From contig JAAWOG010000005.1 in assembly GCA_022799355.1 (NCBI GenBank), forward strand, positions 36,404 through 100,403: a DNA stretch of 64,000 bases, written 5' to 3'. The notes beneath the pieces are model-generated. The model saw only the letters and a program-made list of their open reading frames with translations, did not search any database and had not been told where the DNA came from. The DNA is from Lachnospiraceae bacterium (lineage in GTDB: Bacteria; Bacillota; Clostridia; Lachnospirales; Lachnospiraceae). This document shows positions 15,785-24,865 of the stretch, one piece after another. Both the position numbers and the translations under genes were made by a program. Numbering within the stretch: the stretch's first letter is position 1; the number at the start of each line of letters is the position of its first letter.

Positions 15785-17221
15785 TTGGCACAGGAGCAGC
15801 ACTCCAACATCAGAAAATATCATAAACCCCTGAACGTCAATATCGGCATGATTATTTTCGGTGTGATGTTCATTTATATCATTATCTGTATTATCATGTA
15901 CCTGCAGACGGAACATTTAAGCGGTTATGAAGTGAAAACAGGTGCTCTTTCCGTCAATAACGTTTACAGAGGGATTGCACTCAGGGAGGAGACGCTTTAT
16001 GAATCCATCGACGCAGGGTATGTGTATTATTTTGCGCCGGAAGGGACACATGTGGCATGCGGCGATCTGGTGTATGCGGTGGATTCCTCCAGCAAGCTGG
16101 CGGAGCTGATGAATGAAACGACGGATGAGGAAACGCTGACCAATGCGGATTATAACAGCCTGAAGGCAAAGATTGTAAATTACCGCAGCACTTTCGATGA
16201 GACGGCGTTTTCCACCGTCTATGACTTTAAATATGACCTCCAGGGAGAAGTCGCGAAACTCAGCAATCAGGCGGTGCTCAGCGCCATGGATGAGATGGCG
16301 GGCACATCCGGCATCAGCAAATGTTACGCGGACCGGGCAGGCGCCGTGGTTTTTTCCAGCGACGGCTTTGAGGATGTGAAACCCGCGGATATCACACTGG
16401 AGAGTTTTAACGAGGAAAATTATACCAAAAACCAGTTCCTCGCCGCGAACCGGTTCGGAAAAAATGATACGGTCTATAAGCTTGTGACAAAGGAAGACTG
16501 GGAAGTCGTGATCCGGATCGATTCCGAAGAGCGGGTACAGGAGCTGGTGGAAGAAGAATACGTAAAGGTTAAGTTTATGGAAGACCAGTATGAAACCTGG
16601 GGAAAGGTAACGGTTTACGGAAAAGACGAGAAAGAAGGCATTACCTTCGTCGGCCTTTCGTTTACGACTTCCATGATCAATTATATCAAGGACCGGTTCG
16701 TGGATGTGGAACTGATCCTGGAGGAGGATACGGGGCTGAAAATTCCCAATTCGGCCATTGCCCAGCGAAATTTCTTTCTGATTGATGAAGAGTATATCGT
16801 GGAACACGGAAGCGATAAAAAGCAGGGCGTTATGCGGCAGACCTTTACGGAGGACAATGAAATCACATCGGAATTTGTGGAGACGCCGATCTACAATGTG
16901 GATGAAAAAGAGGGGATCTATTATGTGGATGAAAGTGTGCTGAAAGTGGGAGATGTGCTCTATCAGGAGGACTCAACCGAAACGCTGACCGTGAGCAAGC
17001 AGGCATCTTTAACGGGTGTCTATAATATCAACAAGGGATATGCGGATTTTAAGCGAATCATCGTACTGTATGACAATGATGAATATTCTATTGTGGAATC
17101 CAACACAAAGTACGGGCTCAGGCCCTATGACTATATTGCGCTGGATGCCTCCACCGTGACGGCGGATCAGTTTGTGCATGAGAAGAAGCTGGAGACAAAA
17201 TCGGAAGAGGAAGAGGAGTAG
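15785..17221 (+). CDS. membrane-anchored HlyD-like periplasmic-adaptor-type protein
   Basis: A 478-residue protein with one N-terminal transmembrane helix (IGMIIFGVMFIYIIICIIMYL) and an external part that resembles HlyD/membrane-fusion proteins: an N-terminal lipoyl-like half (YYFAPEGTHVACGDLVYAV), a helical section, then a second barrel half. The C-terminus is acidic (SEEEEE). I chose TTG at 15785, 9 bases after GGAGG at 15771-15775; the ATG at 15764 has no ribosome site. No ABC or RND pump gene is adjacent. It precedes yggS and sepF, an arrangement recurrent in Lachnospiraceae, so a link with the division site is plausible but unproven. Confidence 0.7.
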   Translation: MAQEQHSNIRKYHKPLNVNIGMIIFGVMFIYIIICIIMYLQTEHLSGYEVKTGALSVNNVYRGIALREETLYESIDAGYVYYFAPEGTHVACGDLVYAVDSSSKLAELMNETTDEETLTNADYNSLKAKIVNYRSTFDETAFSTVYDFKYDLQGEVAKLSNQAVLSAMDEMAGTSGISKCYADRAGAVVFSSDGFEDVKPADITLESFNEENYTKNQFLAANRFGKNDTVYKLVTKEDWEVVIRIDSEERVQELVEEEYVKVKFMEDQYETWGKVTVYGKDEKEGITFVGLSFTTSMINYIKDRFVDVELILEEDTGLKIPNSAIAQRNFFLIDEEYIVEHGSDKKQGVMRQTFTEDNEITSEFVETPIYNVDEKEGIYYVDESVLKVGDVLYQEDSTETLTVSKQASLTGVYNINKGYADFKRIIVLYDNDEYSIVESNTKYGLRPYDYIALDASTVTADQFVHEKKLETKSEEEEE

Positions 17222-17235
17222 TAAGGAAGAAAATT

Positions 17236-17916
17236 ATGATCAAAGAAAATTTGGATATGGTGCAAAATCATATTGCATCGGCGGCATCAAAAGCCGGCAG
17301 AAAAGCGGAGGAAGTCACACTGATCGCAGTCAGTAAGACGAAGCCCGTCTCCATGATAGAGGAGGCTTATGCCTGCGGCTGCCGGGATTTCGGAGAGAAT
17401 AAGGTACAGGAACTCTGTGAAAAGTATGAGGTACTGCCGAAGGATATCCGTTGGCATCTGATAGGGCATCTGCAGCGCAATAAAGTAAAATATGTGGTGG
17501 ATAAGGCTTATCTGATCCACAGTGTGGATTCTCTGAGGCTGGCGGAGGAGATTCGGAAGGAAGCCGAAAAAAAGCAGGTCCATGTCAATATTTTAATTGA
17601 AGTAAATATGGCGGGAGAAGAGAGCAAGTTCGGCGTATCGCCGGATGAGGTGGAAAATCTGGTGCGGGAAGTGGCTAAATTCCCCAATATACATATCCAG
17701 GGACTGATGACCATAGCGCCGGTTGTCGAAAAACCGGAAGATAACGCAGTTCACTTTGCTAACTTAAGACAATTATCTGTTGACATAACGAAGAAAAACA
17801 TTGATAATGTTAATATGAATGTTCTATCCATGGGGATGACCGGTGATTATGAACAGGCCGTGAAAGACGGCGCCACCTGCGTCAGAGTGGGAACCGGCAT
17901 CTTTGGGGAACGATAA
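17236..17916 (+). CDS. yggS: YggS family PLP-binding protein
   Basis: YggS/YlmE/PROSC proteins bind PLP on a single-domain TIM barrel and keep the free PLP and amino-acid pools balanced; no catalytic reaction is established. The PLP lysine lies in LIAVSKTKPV; IRWHLIGHLQRNKVK, EVNMAGEESKFG, GLMTIAP and LSMGMTGDYEQAV are family signatures, the last binding the phosphate. Length 226 is normal. It lies 17 bases ahead of sepF, the classic ylmE-ylmF pair. Confidence 0.96.
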   Translation: MIKENLDMVQNHIASAASKAGRKAEEVTLIAVSKTKPVSMIEEAYACGCRDFGENKVQELCEKYEVLPKDIRWHLIGHLQRNKVKYVVDKAYLIHSVDSLRLAEEIRKEAEKKQVHVNILIEVNMAGEESKFGVSPDEVENLVREVAKFPNIHIQGLMTIAPVVEKPEDNAVHFANLRQLSVDITKKNIDNVNMNVLSMGMTGDYEQAVKDGATCVRVGTGIFGER

Positions 17917-17933
17917 GGAGAGAGTGTGATTTA

Positions 17934-18440
17934 ATGGGAGTTATGGACAAGTTTTTAAATTATATGAAACTGAATGATGAGGACGATGGCGAGTATTATG
18001 ACGATGATTATTATGATGACGATGACGAGATAGCGGAACCTGCCCCCCGCAGAAGCAGGCCTACGCTGGTAAAGTCCGATCCTGAACCGGAAGAAGAAAA
18101 ACCGGTGAAAAAGACGGTGCCGAAGATTACGCCTATGAAGCAGTCCAGGAAAGTCGGTGTCGGCGGTATGGAAGTCTGTGTGATCAAACCGACCTCCGTG
18201 GAGGACGGCAGGGAGATTACGGAAACCCTCCTCGCAAACAGAACCGTAGTCCTGAATCTGGAAGGACTGGATATGGAAATTGCCCAGCGGATCATAGATT
18301 TTACAAGCGGTTCCTGTTTCGCGATCAGCGGTAATCTGCAGAAAATCTCCCATTACATCTTTATCATCACGCCGCCAAGCGTGGACATCTCCGGAGATTT
18401 TCAGGAAATCATGGGCTCCGCGTTAGATATGCCTATCTGA
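17934..18440 (+). CDS. sepF: cell division protein SepF
   Basis: SepF links FtsZ to the membrane and organises the division ring. The 168-residue protein has an N-terminal amphipathic membrane helix (MGVMDKFLNYMKL), a very acidic Asp/Tyr-rich linker (~16-32), a Pro/Lys-rich stretch, and a C-terminal SepF fold with VVLNLEGLDMEIAQRIIDF and GSCFAISGNLQKI. ATG at 17934 has AAGGAGAGAG upstream. Confidence 0.95.
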   Translation: MGVMDKFLNYMKLNDEDDGEYYDDDYYDDDDEIAEPAPRRSRPTLVKSDPEPEEEKPVKKTVPKITPMKQSRKVGVGGMEVCVIKPTSVEDGREITETLLANRTVVLNLEGLDMEIAQRIIDFTSGSCFAISGNLQKISHYIFIITPPSVDISGDFQEIMGSALDMPI

Positions 18441-18489
18441 TTATCATATATATAATATATATTATACATAATATACAGGAATGTATCAG

Positions 18490-18535
18490 ACATCCTGCAA
18501 GATACGAAATATTTTCGGATTGCAGGATGTTTTTT
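18490..18535 (+). terminator. rho-independent terminator after sepF
   Basis: ACATCCTGCAA (18490-18500) pairs with TTGCAGGATGT (18520-18530), followed by a run of six T. This ends the yggS-sepF unit. Confidence 0.85.
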
Positions 18536-18598
18536 GGGATTATAAGCCTGTAAATACATAAAGAAATAATACCACCTGAATATGGAGGATCAGTCATC

Positions 18599-19750
18599 AT
18601 GGAATCTACAAAAGAACAAAATTTTGGCCGCCTGTCCGTTTCTTTTCAGAAGAAGCCCTGCTACGATATTGTATTTGAGCATTCTTTTGATCATCTGCCG
18701 GAGGAACTGCAAAAACTGTTTCCGGAGGAGATGGGGGAGAGCCTGCTGAAAAAGAGGAATCTCTGCGTGATTACGGACAGTAATGTGGATAGGCTTTTCG
18801 GAAACGAAATTAAAAATCTGCTGCAGGGAATTTGCAGGGAGCTTTCTTTTTATGTGTTTTCGGCGGGGGAAGAGCACAAGACACTCGACACCGTGTCGGA
18901 TATCTATCGGTTTTTGATAGAGAAGAAGATTACGAGAAAGGATATGCTGATCGCTCTCGGGGGAGGCGTAGTCGGAGATATCACGGGCTTTGCGGCAGCT
19001 TCTTTCCTGCGGGGAATTGATTTTGTACAGATTCCGACGACACTGCTCTCCCAGGTGGACAGTTCCATCGGCGGAAAGACCGGTGTGGATTTTGAGCAGT
19101 ATAAAAATATGGTGGGGGCTTTCCATATGCCCCGCCTTGTGTATACGAATGTCTCGGTGCTGAAAGAACTCGATGAAAGGCAGTTTGCCTCCGGTTTTGC
19201 GGAAGTGATGAAGCACGGGCTGATCAGGGACCGGAAATATTATGAGTGGCTTCTGGAAAATATCTATGAGATCGATGACAGGGAGCCGGATGTTTTACAG
19301 GAGATGGTCTGCAGAAGCTGTATGATCAAAAAAAAGGTGGTGGAGAAAGATCCCATGGAACAGGGGGAGCGGGCGCTGCTCAACTTCGGCCATACGATCG
19401 GACACGGCATCGAGAAGGCAAGCAGTTTTACGCTGCTGCACGGGGAGTGCGTAGCCCTCGGGTGTATCGCCGCCGCCAATATCTCTTACAGGCATGGGCT
19501 GATCGGTGAGGATGAATATCTGGAAATCCGGGATATGTTTGTGCCGTTCCACCTGCCTATCGCGCTCAGGGAAATCTCCTTTACGGCTAAGGAAGTGGTG
19601 GAAAATACAAAGTCCGATAAGAAAAACGCATCCGGGACGCTCCGTTTTATTCTGCTGCAGAAACTCGGCAGGGCGGTTATCGATGAGACGGTGACGGAAG
19701 AAGAACTGCTTGAGGCAGTGGAGGATTTGATCATTCATGAAGAAGCGTAA
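18599..19750 (+). CDS. aroB: 3-dehydroquinate synthase
   Basis: AroB makes 3-dehydroquinate from DAHP, the second step of the shikimate pathway, using NAD and a divalent metal. The NAD-binding GGGVVGDITGFAA, IPTTLLSQVDSSIGGKTGVD and the metal-ligand region LLNFGHTIGHGIEKA with LLHGECVALG are clear. The 383-residue length is slightly above the usual 350-360 because of an extra N-terminal segment. GGAGGA precedes ATG 18599. The 3' end overlaps lspA by 14 bases. Confidence 0.95.
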   Translation: MESTKEQNFGRLSVSFQKKPCYDIVFEHSFDHLPEELQKLFPEEMGESLLKKRNLCVITDSNVDRLFGNEIKNLLQGICRELSFYVFSAGEEHKTLDTVSDIYRFLIEKKITRKDMLIALGGGVVGDITGFAAASFLRGIDFVQIPTTLLSQVDSSIGGKTGVDFEQYKNMVGAFHMPRLVYTNVSVLKELDERQFASGFAEVMKHGLIRDRKYYEWLLENIYEIDDREPDVLQEMVCRSCMIKKKVVEKDPMEQGERALLNFGHTIGHGIEKASSFTLLHGECVALGCIAAANISYRHGLIGEDEYLEIRDMFVPFHLPIALREISFTAKEVVENTKSDKKNASGTLRFILLQKLGRAVIDETVTEEELLEAVEDLIIHEEA

Positions 19751-20276
19751 GATGATATTACTTGCCATTGACTTTCTGGCTATGGTTTTTTTGATCTGGT
19801 TTGACCAGTTTACCAAAAATACGGCGGTGCTTTATTTAAAGGGAAAGCCGGATATTCCGCTTCTTAAGGATGTCCTTGTTTTGCAGTATCTCGAAAACAG
19901 GGGGGCGGCGTTCGGTATGCTGCAGAATCAGAAGCTGTTTTTTCTGTTCACGGAGACAGTGATTTTGCTGGTGATCGGCTTTGTGATGCTCCGGCTTCCC
20001 GCCGATAAAAAATACAATCTGATGCATGGTATGATCGTGCTTGTGGCAAGCGGCGCGGTGGGCAATATGATCGACCGGGTGGTGCAGGATTACGTGGTGG
20101 ATTTTATCTATTTTGTACTGATTGATTTCCCGATTTTTAACGTGGCGGATATCTATGTGACCTGTGCTTCTGCCATGTTTGTGTTTGCCGTCCTGTTCTA
20201 TTATAAGGAGGAGGATTTTGCCTTTCTCAGCGTAAAGCGGAAAGAACAAAAGACGCCCGGGGGCGGGAAAGAATGA
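19737..20276 (+). CDS. lspA: prolipoprotein signal peptidase (signal peptidase II)
   Basis: LspA cleaves signal peptides of lipid-modified prolipoproteins. It has four transmembrane helices, the catalytic aspartates in GNMIDR and FNVADIYV, and the conserved ENRGAAFGM motif. The C-terminal tail past the last helix is charged and slightly long. The start overlaps aroB; GGAGG is 12 bases upstream. Confidence 0.95.
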   Translation: MKKRKMILLAIDFLAMVFLIWFDQFTKNTAVLYLKGKPDIPLLKDVLVLQYLENRGAAFGMLQNQKLFFLFTETVILLVIGFVMLRLPADKKYNLMHGMIVLVASGAVGNMIDRVVQDYVVDFIYFVLIDFPIFNVADIYVTCASAMFVFAVLFYYKEEDFAFLSVKRKEQKTPGGGKE

Positions 20277-20291
20277 AAAGGTAACCGAACT

Positions 20292-21206
20292 ATGGATGAA
20301 TTTAAATTTGAGGTAACAGAGAGCGAAAGCGGGGAGCGGATCGATAAGTTTATCACAGGCTGTATCGATTCCCTCACCCGTTCTTTTATTCAGAAGATGA
20401 TCGCCAGGGAGAGATGCTTTGTCAACGGGAAGGCGGTGAAGGCAAGCTATCGGGTGAAGGAGGATGATGTGGTGTCCTTCTCCCTGCCGGAGAGCGCGGA
20501 GCCGGATATCAGGGCGGAAGATATCCCGCTGGATATCCTGTACGAAGATGAGGATGTACTGGTTGTGAATAAGCCGAAACATATGGTGGTACATCCCGCT
20601 CCCGGACATTACGGCGGTACTCTGGTCAATGCGGTGATGTATCATTGCAGGGGGAGCCTTTCCGGCATCAACGGCGTAATGCGCCCCGGAATCGTGCACC
20701 GCATCGACAAGGACACTTCCGGCTCACTGATCATCTGTAAAAACGACATGGCACATAACAGTATTGCCGCACAGCTAAAGGAACATTCCGTCAATCGCAT
20801 TTACCATGCCATTGTCCATGGCGTGATAAAGGAAGAGGAGCTTACGATAGACGCCCCCTTGGGGAGGCATCCGAAGGATCGTATGAAAATGGCGGTGGTG
20901 CCGGACGGCAAAAGGGCGGTTACCCATGTAAGCGTGCTCCGGCGTTTTGGAAAATTCACTTATGTGGCATGTCGCTTAGAGACCGGCAGGACGCACCAGA
21001 TCCGGGTGCATATGGCACATATCGGGCATCCCATCTTAGGGGATGAGGTATACGCGCCGGGCAGAAAGAGTTCCGTCACGTGCCGGGAAGGACAGATTCT
21101 GCATGCAAAGACCATCGGTTTTATCCATCCCGGCAGCGGAAAATATATTGAATTTGAGGCGCCTCTGCCGGATGAATTCAGACATCTTCTTGATATTCTC
21201 GTGTAG
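20292..21206 (+). CDS. rluD: RluA-family 23S rRNA pseudouridine synthase (RluD-like)
   Basis: It isomerises uridine to pseudouridine in rRNA. An N-terminal S4 domain (ERIDKFITGCIDSLTRSFIQ) is followed by the catalytic domain with the HRIDKDTSGSLIICKND motif holding the catalytic Asp, then GRTHQIRVHMAHIGHPILGD. Length 304 is typical. The lspA-rluD pair is common in Firmicutes; the exact rRNA site is inferred. Confidence 0.93.
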   Translation: MDEFKFEVTESESGERIDKFITGCIDSLTRSFIQKMIARERCFVNGKAVKASYRVKEDDVVSFSLPESAEPDIRAEDIPLDILYEDEDVLVVNKPKHMVVHPAPGHYGGTLVNAVMYHCRGSLSGINGVMRPGIVHRIDKDTSGSLIICKNDMAHNSIAAQLKEHSVNRIYHAIVHGVIKEEELTIDAPLGRHPKDRMKMAVVPDGKRAVTHVSVLRRFGKFTYVACRLETGRTHQIRVHMAHIGHPILGDEVYAPGRKSSVTCREGQILHAKTIGFIHPGSGKYIEFEAPLPDEFRHLLDILV

Positions 21207-21254
21207 ATTCTGCATATTTATTCATGAAAAAACAGGAAAGACCGGATTTATAAG

Positions 21255-21282
21255 AAAAAATGCAATTCCATTGCATTTTTTT
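21255..21282 (+). terminator. rho-independent terminator after rluD
   Basis: AAAAAATGCAAT (21255-21266) pairs with ATTGCATTTTTT (21270-21281) around a TCC loop. The A- and T-tracts make it potentially bidirectional. Confidence 0.8.
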
Positions 21283-21383
21283 GTTGAATTTTTCGATTTA
21301 GTGTGCTAAATTAATTACAGTGTTTTTTTAGAAAGTTTATAATTATTTAATATCATACGGGATACAACGGGGTGACAACAAAG

Positions 21384-21986
21384 ATGCATTCGGCTGATTA
21401 TTTAAACAGGCTGCTCCTTCGCTATTCCGGCACCTTTGATATTTATCAGCCGTATACGATACTGGAGAGGGAATATCCGGCGTACGGTTACTTCTTTTCG
21501 CATGTGGAGAAGTATGTGCTTGTCAGAGCGGCGAATATGTGGTCCGCAGACAGTTATGAACATATTCTGTTTTCCACCCGGGAAGAGCTGACCATGGCGG
21601 ATCTTGAGGAATACGGACGTGCCGTGAAGGAATATATTGAACCGAAACTGGTTTTAAAGGGGGAAAAGCTTCCTGATCCAAACCATATGTATTCCTATAT
21701 TACCATAGCCGTGGCGGCAGATCGGGCTCTGTCTCCGGAAGTCAGAAAAGCCGTGAAAAAGTTTCGGTTTGAAAAAAGTTATATGCACAGCATCCGGGGA
21801 TATTCCCAGGCGCGGATTGCAGTCGCCTCCATGGAAGATGAAAGTGTCACGCTGAACAGGGCGGGACGGACGCTGAAAAAGCTGTATGAAAGCGTTTTTG
21901 AAGAAGTAAGGAACGGGAAACCAGGGTACAGGGAGGCGCTGAAAGAACAGGGGATTGAGAGTTTTAAACAGCAGGTTCCCGATTGA
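21384..21986 (+). CDS. conserved hypothetical protein upstream of cstA
   Basis: A soluble, mixed alpha/beta protein of 200 residues with no signal peptide or membrane helix. I do not recognise a named family. Visible features are an aromatic N-terminal segment (YSGTFDIYQPYTILEREYPAYGY split across ~10-35), a likely beta-sheet (KYVLVRAANMW), and a helical, basic C-terminal half. ATG 21384 has GGGGTG 9 bases upstream; a GTG at 21372 is the alternative. It has no tight partner: rluD is ended by a terminator and cstA starts 133 bases later. Confidence 0.65.
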   Translation: MHSADYLNRLLLRYSGTFDIYQPYTILEREYPAYGYFFSHVEKYVLVRAANMWSADSYEHILFSTREELTMADLEEYGRAVKEYIEPKLVLKGEKLPDPNHMYSYITIAVAADRALSPEVRKAVKKFRFEKSYMHSIRGYSQARIAVASMEDESVTLNRAGRTLKKLYESVFEEVRNGKPGYREALKEQGIESFKQQVPD

Positions 21987-21997
21987 CTTCGCTTATG

Positions 21998-22025
21998 TTG
22001 ATGCCGGAAACGGCGTTTATATAAG
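21998..22025 (+). promoter_or_regulatory. possible cstA promoter
   Basis: TTGATG (21998-22003) and TATAAG (22020-22025) are 16 bases apart, placing the transcript start just upstream of the leader ORF at 22055. Confidence 0.4.
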
Positions 22026-22054
22026 GCTCTATAAACACTAAAGAGGAGTAGCAC

Positions 22055-22081
22055 ATGGTCTGCGGATACCGCACTCCATAA
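22055..22081 (+). CDS. 8-codon leader ORF before cstA
   Basis: ATG at 22055 follows GAGGAG with a 6-base spacer and encodes MVCGYRTP before a TAA at 22079-22081. The ORF ends 38 bases upstream of the cstA GTG start. Its excellent ribosome site and terminal Pro-stop suggest a translated leader peptide that could control cstA by ribosome position. No attenuator hairpin with T-tract is seen. The coding call rests on the ribosome site only. Confidence 0.4.
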   Translation: MVCGYRTP

Positions 22082-22119
22082 CACCGCTCCCCAAATAAAA
22101 ATGATAGGAGGGATTTAGT

Positions 22120-23826
22120 GTGAGCGCATTATTATTAATTGTACTTGCCATCGTAATTTTCGTAGTTGCATATCTTACCTACGGTCGTTACCTGGCTAAA
22201 ACATGGGGTATTGATCCCAGCAGAACCACGCCTGCCCATGAGATGGAAGACGGCGTAGATTATGTTCCGGCAAAAACCGCTGTCCTGATGGGGCATCACT
22301 TTTCATCTATTGCCGGTGCAGGCCCTATCAACGGACCTATTCAGGCAGCATTTTTCGGCTGGGTACCCTGTTTTCTCTGGATCGTGATCGGCGGCATTTT
22401 TTTCGGTGCGGTTCAGGATTTCAGTTCTATTTTTATATCCATTCGTCATAAGGGATTATCCCTGGGCGAGGTAATCGAGGAGAATATCGGCAAAAAGGCA
22501 CGTGTGCTGTTCACCGTATTCGCATGGCTGGTACTTCTTCTGGTTATTGCGGCATTTGCCGATATCGTGGCAAATTCCTTTATCGGCGCAAGCCACGGCG
22601 GAAGTGCAAGCAACGGTTCCGTTGCAACGGCTTCCATCCTGTTTATTCCGCTTGCCATCGCATTCGGTTTCCTTGTATACAGGAAGAATGCACCGATGCT
22701 GGTTGCTACCGTTCTCGGCGTCGTACTGCTGGCGGTATGTGTGGGACTTGGTCTGGCGTTCCCGATGGATCTGCCGAAGAATTTCTGGATCGCGTTCGTA
22801 TTTGTTTACATCATGATCGCGTCCGTAGCTCCGGTATGGATTCTGCTGCAGCCCAGGGATTATTTAAGTTCTTTCCTGCTTTACTTTATGATGGCGGCGG
22901 CTGTGATCGGTATCGTCGGTGCAACGATCATCAATCCGGCATCCACAACCTTCCAAACACCTGCATTTACGGGATTTGCGGTAGGAGGAAGTTATCTGTT
23001 CCCGGTACTGTTTATCACAATCGCCTGCGGCGCCATCTCCGGTTTCCATTCACTGATCGGTTCCGGTACAACGTCCAAACAGCTTGACAATGAAAAGGAC
23101 GCGCTGCTGGTAGGGTACGGTTCCATGCTGATTGAGTGTGTGCTGGCTGTGATCTCTCTGATCGCGATCGGAACGCTTTCCGCGAACGGTACACAGGCTG
23201 CGGTACAGGAAATGCTCGGTTTAGAAGCAATTTCTCCGACCGTTATCTTCGGTACGGCGATTGCCAACTTCTTTGAAGTAATGGGATTTTCCGCAAATGC
23301 GGTGGCGGCAACAAAGACGATTATTATGCTGGCGGTTTCCTGTTTCTGCCTCACTTCTTTAGATACGGGCACAAGGCTTGGAAGATTTATGTTCCAGGAA
23401 CTGTTCGCGACAAGCAAGAGCGGAGAGAAGAACATTCTGTCCAATATGTATGTGGCAACGGTGATCACCGCGATCTGCGGCTTTATCCTCTGCCTGGCAG
23501 GTTATCAGAAAGTATGGCCTCTGTTCGGCGCAGCGAACCAGCTCGTGGCTGTTCCCGCCTTCCTTGCGGCGGCTACTTACTTAAAGAAGATCGGCAAAAA
23601 GAATCAGATGCTGTATTTCCCGATCATCTTCATGTCCGCAGCCACACTCTGCTCGCTGATATTGTCCTTCAAAAACAATATCGTAGCTATCGCAGGAGGC
23701 GCAGAGGGTACGGCGCTGTTTACCTGCATCCTGCAGGATGTTATCATAGTTCCTCTTGTAATCCTGGCTGTTATTCTTATTGTTGAGGGTACACAGGTGC
23801 TGATGGGGAAGAAGAAAGCAGCTTAA
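22120..23826 (+). CDS. cstA: carbon starvation protein A (peptide/pyruvate transporter family)
   Basis: CstA-family proteins are multi-span transporters; E. coli members import peptides (CstA) or pyruvate (BtsT). The 568-residue protein has about 15 hydrophobic helices. Family motifs include YLTYGRYLAKTWGID, HHFSSIAGAGPINGPIQAA, GAVQDFSSIFISIRHKG, GSGTTSKQLDNEKDA and LDTGTRLGRFMFQE. The GTG start has AGGAGG 7 bases upstream. It is shorter than E. coli CstA (~700), matching the shorter Gram-positive form. The substrate is inferred only. Confidence 0.93.
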   Translation: MSALLLIVLAIVIFVVAYLTYGRYLAKTWGIDPSRTTPAHEMEDGVDYVPAKTAVLMGHHFSSIAGAGPINGPIQAAFFGWVPCFLWIVIGGIFFGAVQDFSSIFISIRHKGLSLGEVIEENIGKKARVLFTVFAWLVLLLVIAAFADIVANSFIGASHGGSASNGSVATASILFIPLAIAFGFLVYRKNAPMLVATVLGVVLLAVCVGLGLAFPMDLPKNFWIAFVFVYIMIASVAPVWILLQPRDYLSSFLLYFMMAAAVIGIVGATIINPASTTFQTPAFTGFAVGGSYLFPVLFITIACGAISGFHSLIGSGTTSKQLDNEKDALLVGYGSMLIECVLAVISLIAIGTLSANGTQAAVQEMLGLEAISPTVIFGTAIANFFEVMGFSANAVAATKTIIMLAVSCFCLTSLDTGTRLGRFMFQELFATSKSGEKNILSNMYVATVITAICGFILCLAGYQKVWPLFGAANQLVAVPAFLAAATYLKKIGKKNQMLYFPIIFMSAATLCSLILSFKNNIVAIAGGAEGTALFTCILQDVIIVPLVILAVILIVEGTQVLMGKKKAA

Positions 23827-23856
23827 CTACATATGACAGGTTATTGAAATAAGTCT

Positions 23857-23909
23857 GCCCGCCCGGATGAAACTGCTTATCATACAGGTAGTTTCTCCGG
23901 GCGGGCTTT
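23857..23909 (+). terminator. terminator hairpin after cstA
   Basis: GCCCGCCCGG (23857-23866) pairs with CCGGGCGGGC (23897-23906), with further pairing of ATGAAACT and AGTTTCT inside. The T-tract is short (TTT). It lies between convergent cstA and the phosphoesterase gene. Confidence 0.75.
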
Positions 23910-23912
23910 CAT

Positions 23913-23959
23913 GTCATTTCGTTAAGCCATTTTATGTTCCTTCCGGCGTCAGGCAATGT
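23913..23959 (+). repeat. dispersed intergenic repeat family A, copy 2
   Basis: It begins GTCATTTCGTTAAGCCATT and ends GGCAATGT, with TTATGTTCCTTCCGGCG between. It lies just after a terminator hairpin between convergent genes. Confidence 0.75.
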
Positions 23960-23977
23960 GAACGAATATGATGTTAT

Positions 23978-24865
23978 TTATTTGTTTTCGCAAGGTGTTA
24001 TCGTGACAATGACCAGTTCCGGGCGGTTAAAGATCCGCGGAACTTTTGTGCTCTCCCTGGCGAGCCCTCTGCTGACGATCATGGCGGTGTCGCCTGCCAC
24101 GTAGATACCGCCCGCATATTTCGGAAACCATCCCTGATCCGGGGCGAATACGCCGTTGATAAACCCGGGCAGGCGCCATTGGCCGCCGTGGGCATGCCCC
24201 GCTAAAACCAGATCAAAGTCGTACTGCAGATACAGGCCGAACAACTCTGGCCTGTGCGAAAGAAGAAGCCGGTAGCTGTTTCGGTCCGCTTCGGAACGGA
24301 TGTGCTCAAGCTGTGTTTTCGTCTCAACGCCGTCACCGGTGTAAAGCACCGCATCCGGATCAGTGACGCCGCAGACCATAATCCGCTGCTCATTTATCGT
24401 TATCTTATCAACGGAACCGTTTAGGACCGTTACGCCGTAAGAACGAAACATCTCCATCATATCGTCGATACGACCGCTCCAGTATTCGTGATTGCCCGTG
24501 ACATAGTAACAGGGATAGCGGCCGGCAATTTCTCTTAAAAGATATTCCACATTATCATCCGGTATCACATCATCACAGATATCGCCGCCAAGAAGAATTA
24601 TGTCCGGCTGCTGATTGTCTATGGCGCGAATAAGCCGTTTTTCTTCTTTGCCGTAACGGCAGCCATGCAGGTCGGTGATCAGGGCAATCTTCAGAGGATT
24701 TGTCACCCTGTCCGTCATAATCTCATAGCGCTTTACTTTAAGCCTGACATCAAAAGCTGCGGCAAAGAGCAGTATGACCATAAGAAAGAACAGGAGCTTT
24801 ATCCGCTTTCGGCGGTTTAAACCGCATATTTTATGGATTGGATTGAATCTGATAATCGGTATCAC
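23978..24865 (-). CDS. membrane-anchored metallophosphoesterase
   Basis: A calcineurin-like phosphoesterase of the YkuE/YaeI type, membrane-tethered by one N-terminal helix (~24-38, LLFFLMVILLFAAAF). Metal and catalytic motifs are in order: DLHGCRYG, GGDICDD, GNHEYW, LLLSHRP and GHAHGGQWRLPG. Length 295 fits the family. Substrates of this group include lipid-linked or peptidoglycan-precursor phosphates; the actual one is not known. The start is doubtful: GTG at 24865 overlaps the AAGAAGGTGAT stretch that looks like its own ribosome site, so a slightly later start may be used. It converges on cstA. Confidence 0.88.
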   Translation of the reverse strand: MIPIIRFNPIHKICGLNRRKRIKLLFFLMVILLFAAAFDVRLKVKRYEIMTDRVTNPLKIALITDLHGCRYGKEEKRLIRAIDNQQPDIILLGGDICDDVIPDDNVEYLLREIAGRYPCYYVTGNHEYWSGRIDDMMEMFRSYGVTVLNGSVDKITINEQRIMVCGVTDPDAVLYTGDGVETKTQLEHIRSEADRNSYRLLLSHRPELFGLYLQYDFDLVLAGHAHGGQWRLPGFINGVFAPDQGWFPKYAGGIYVAGDTAMIVSRGLARESTKVPRIFNRPELVIVTITPCENK

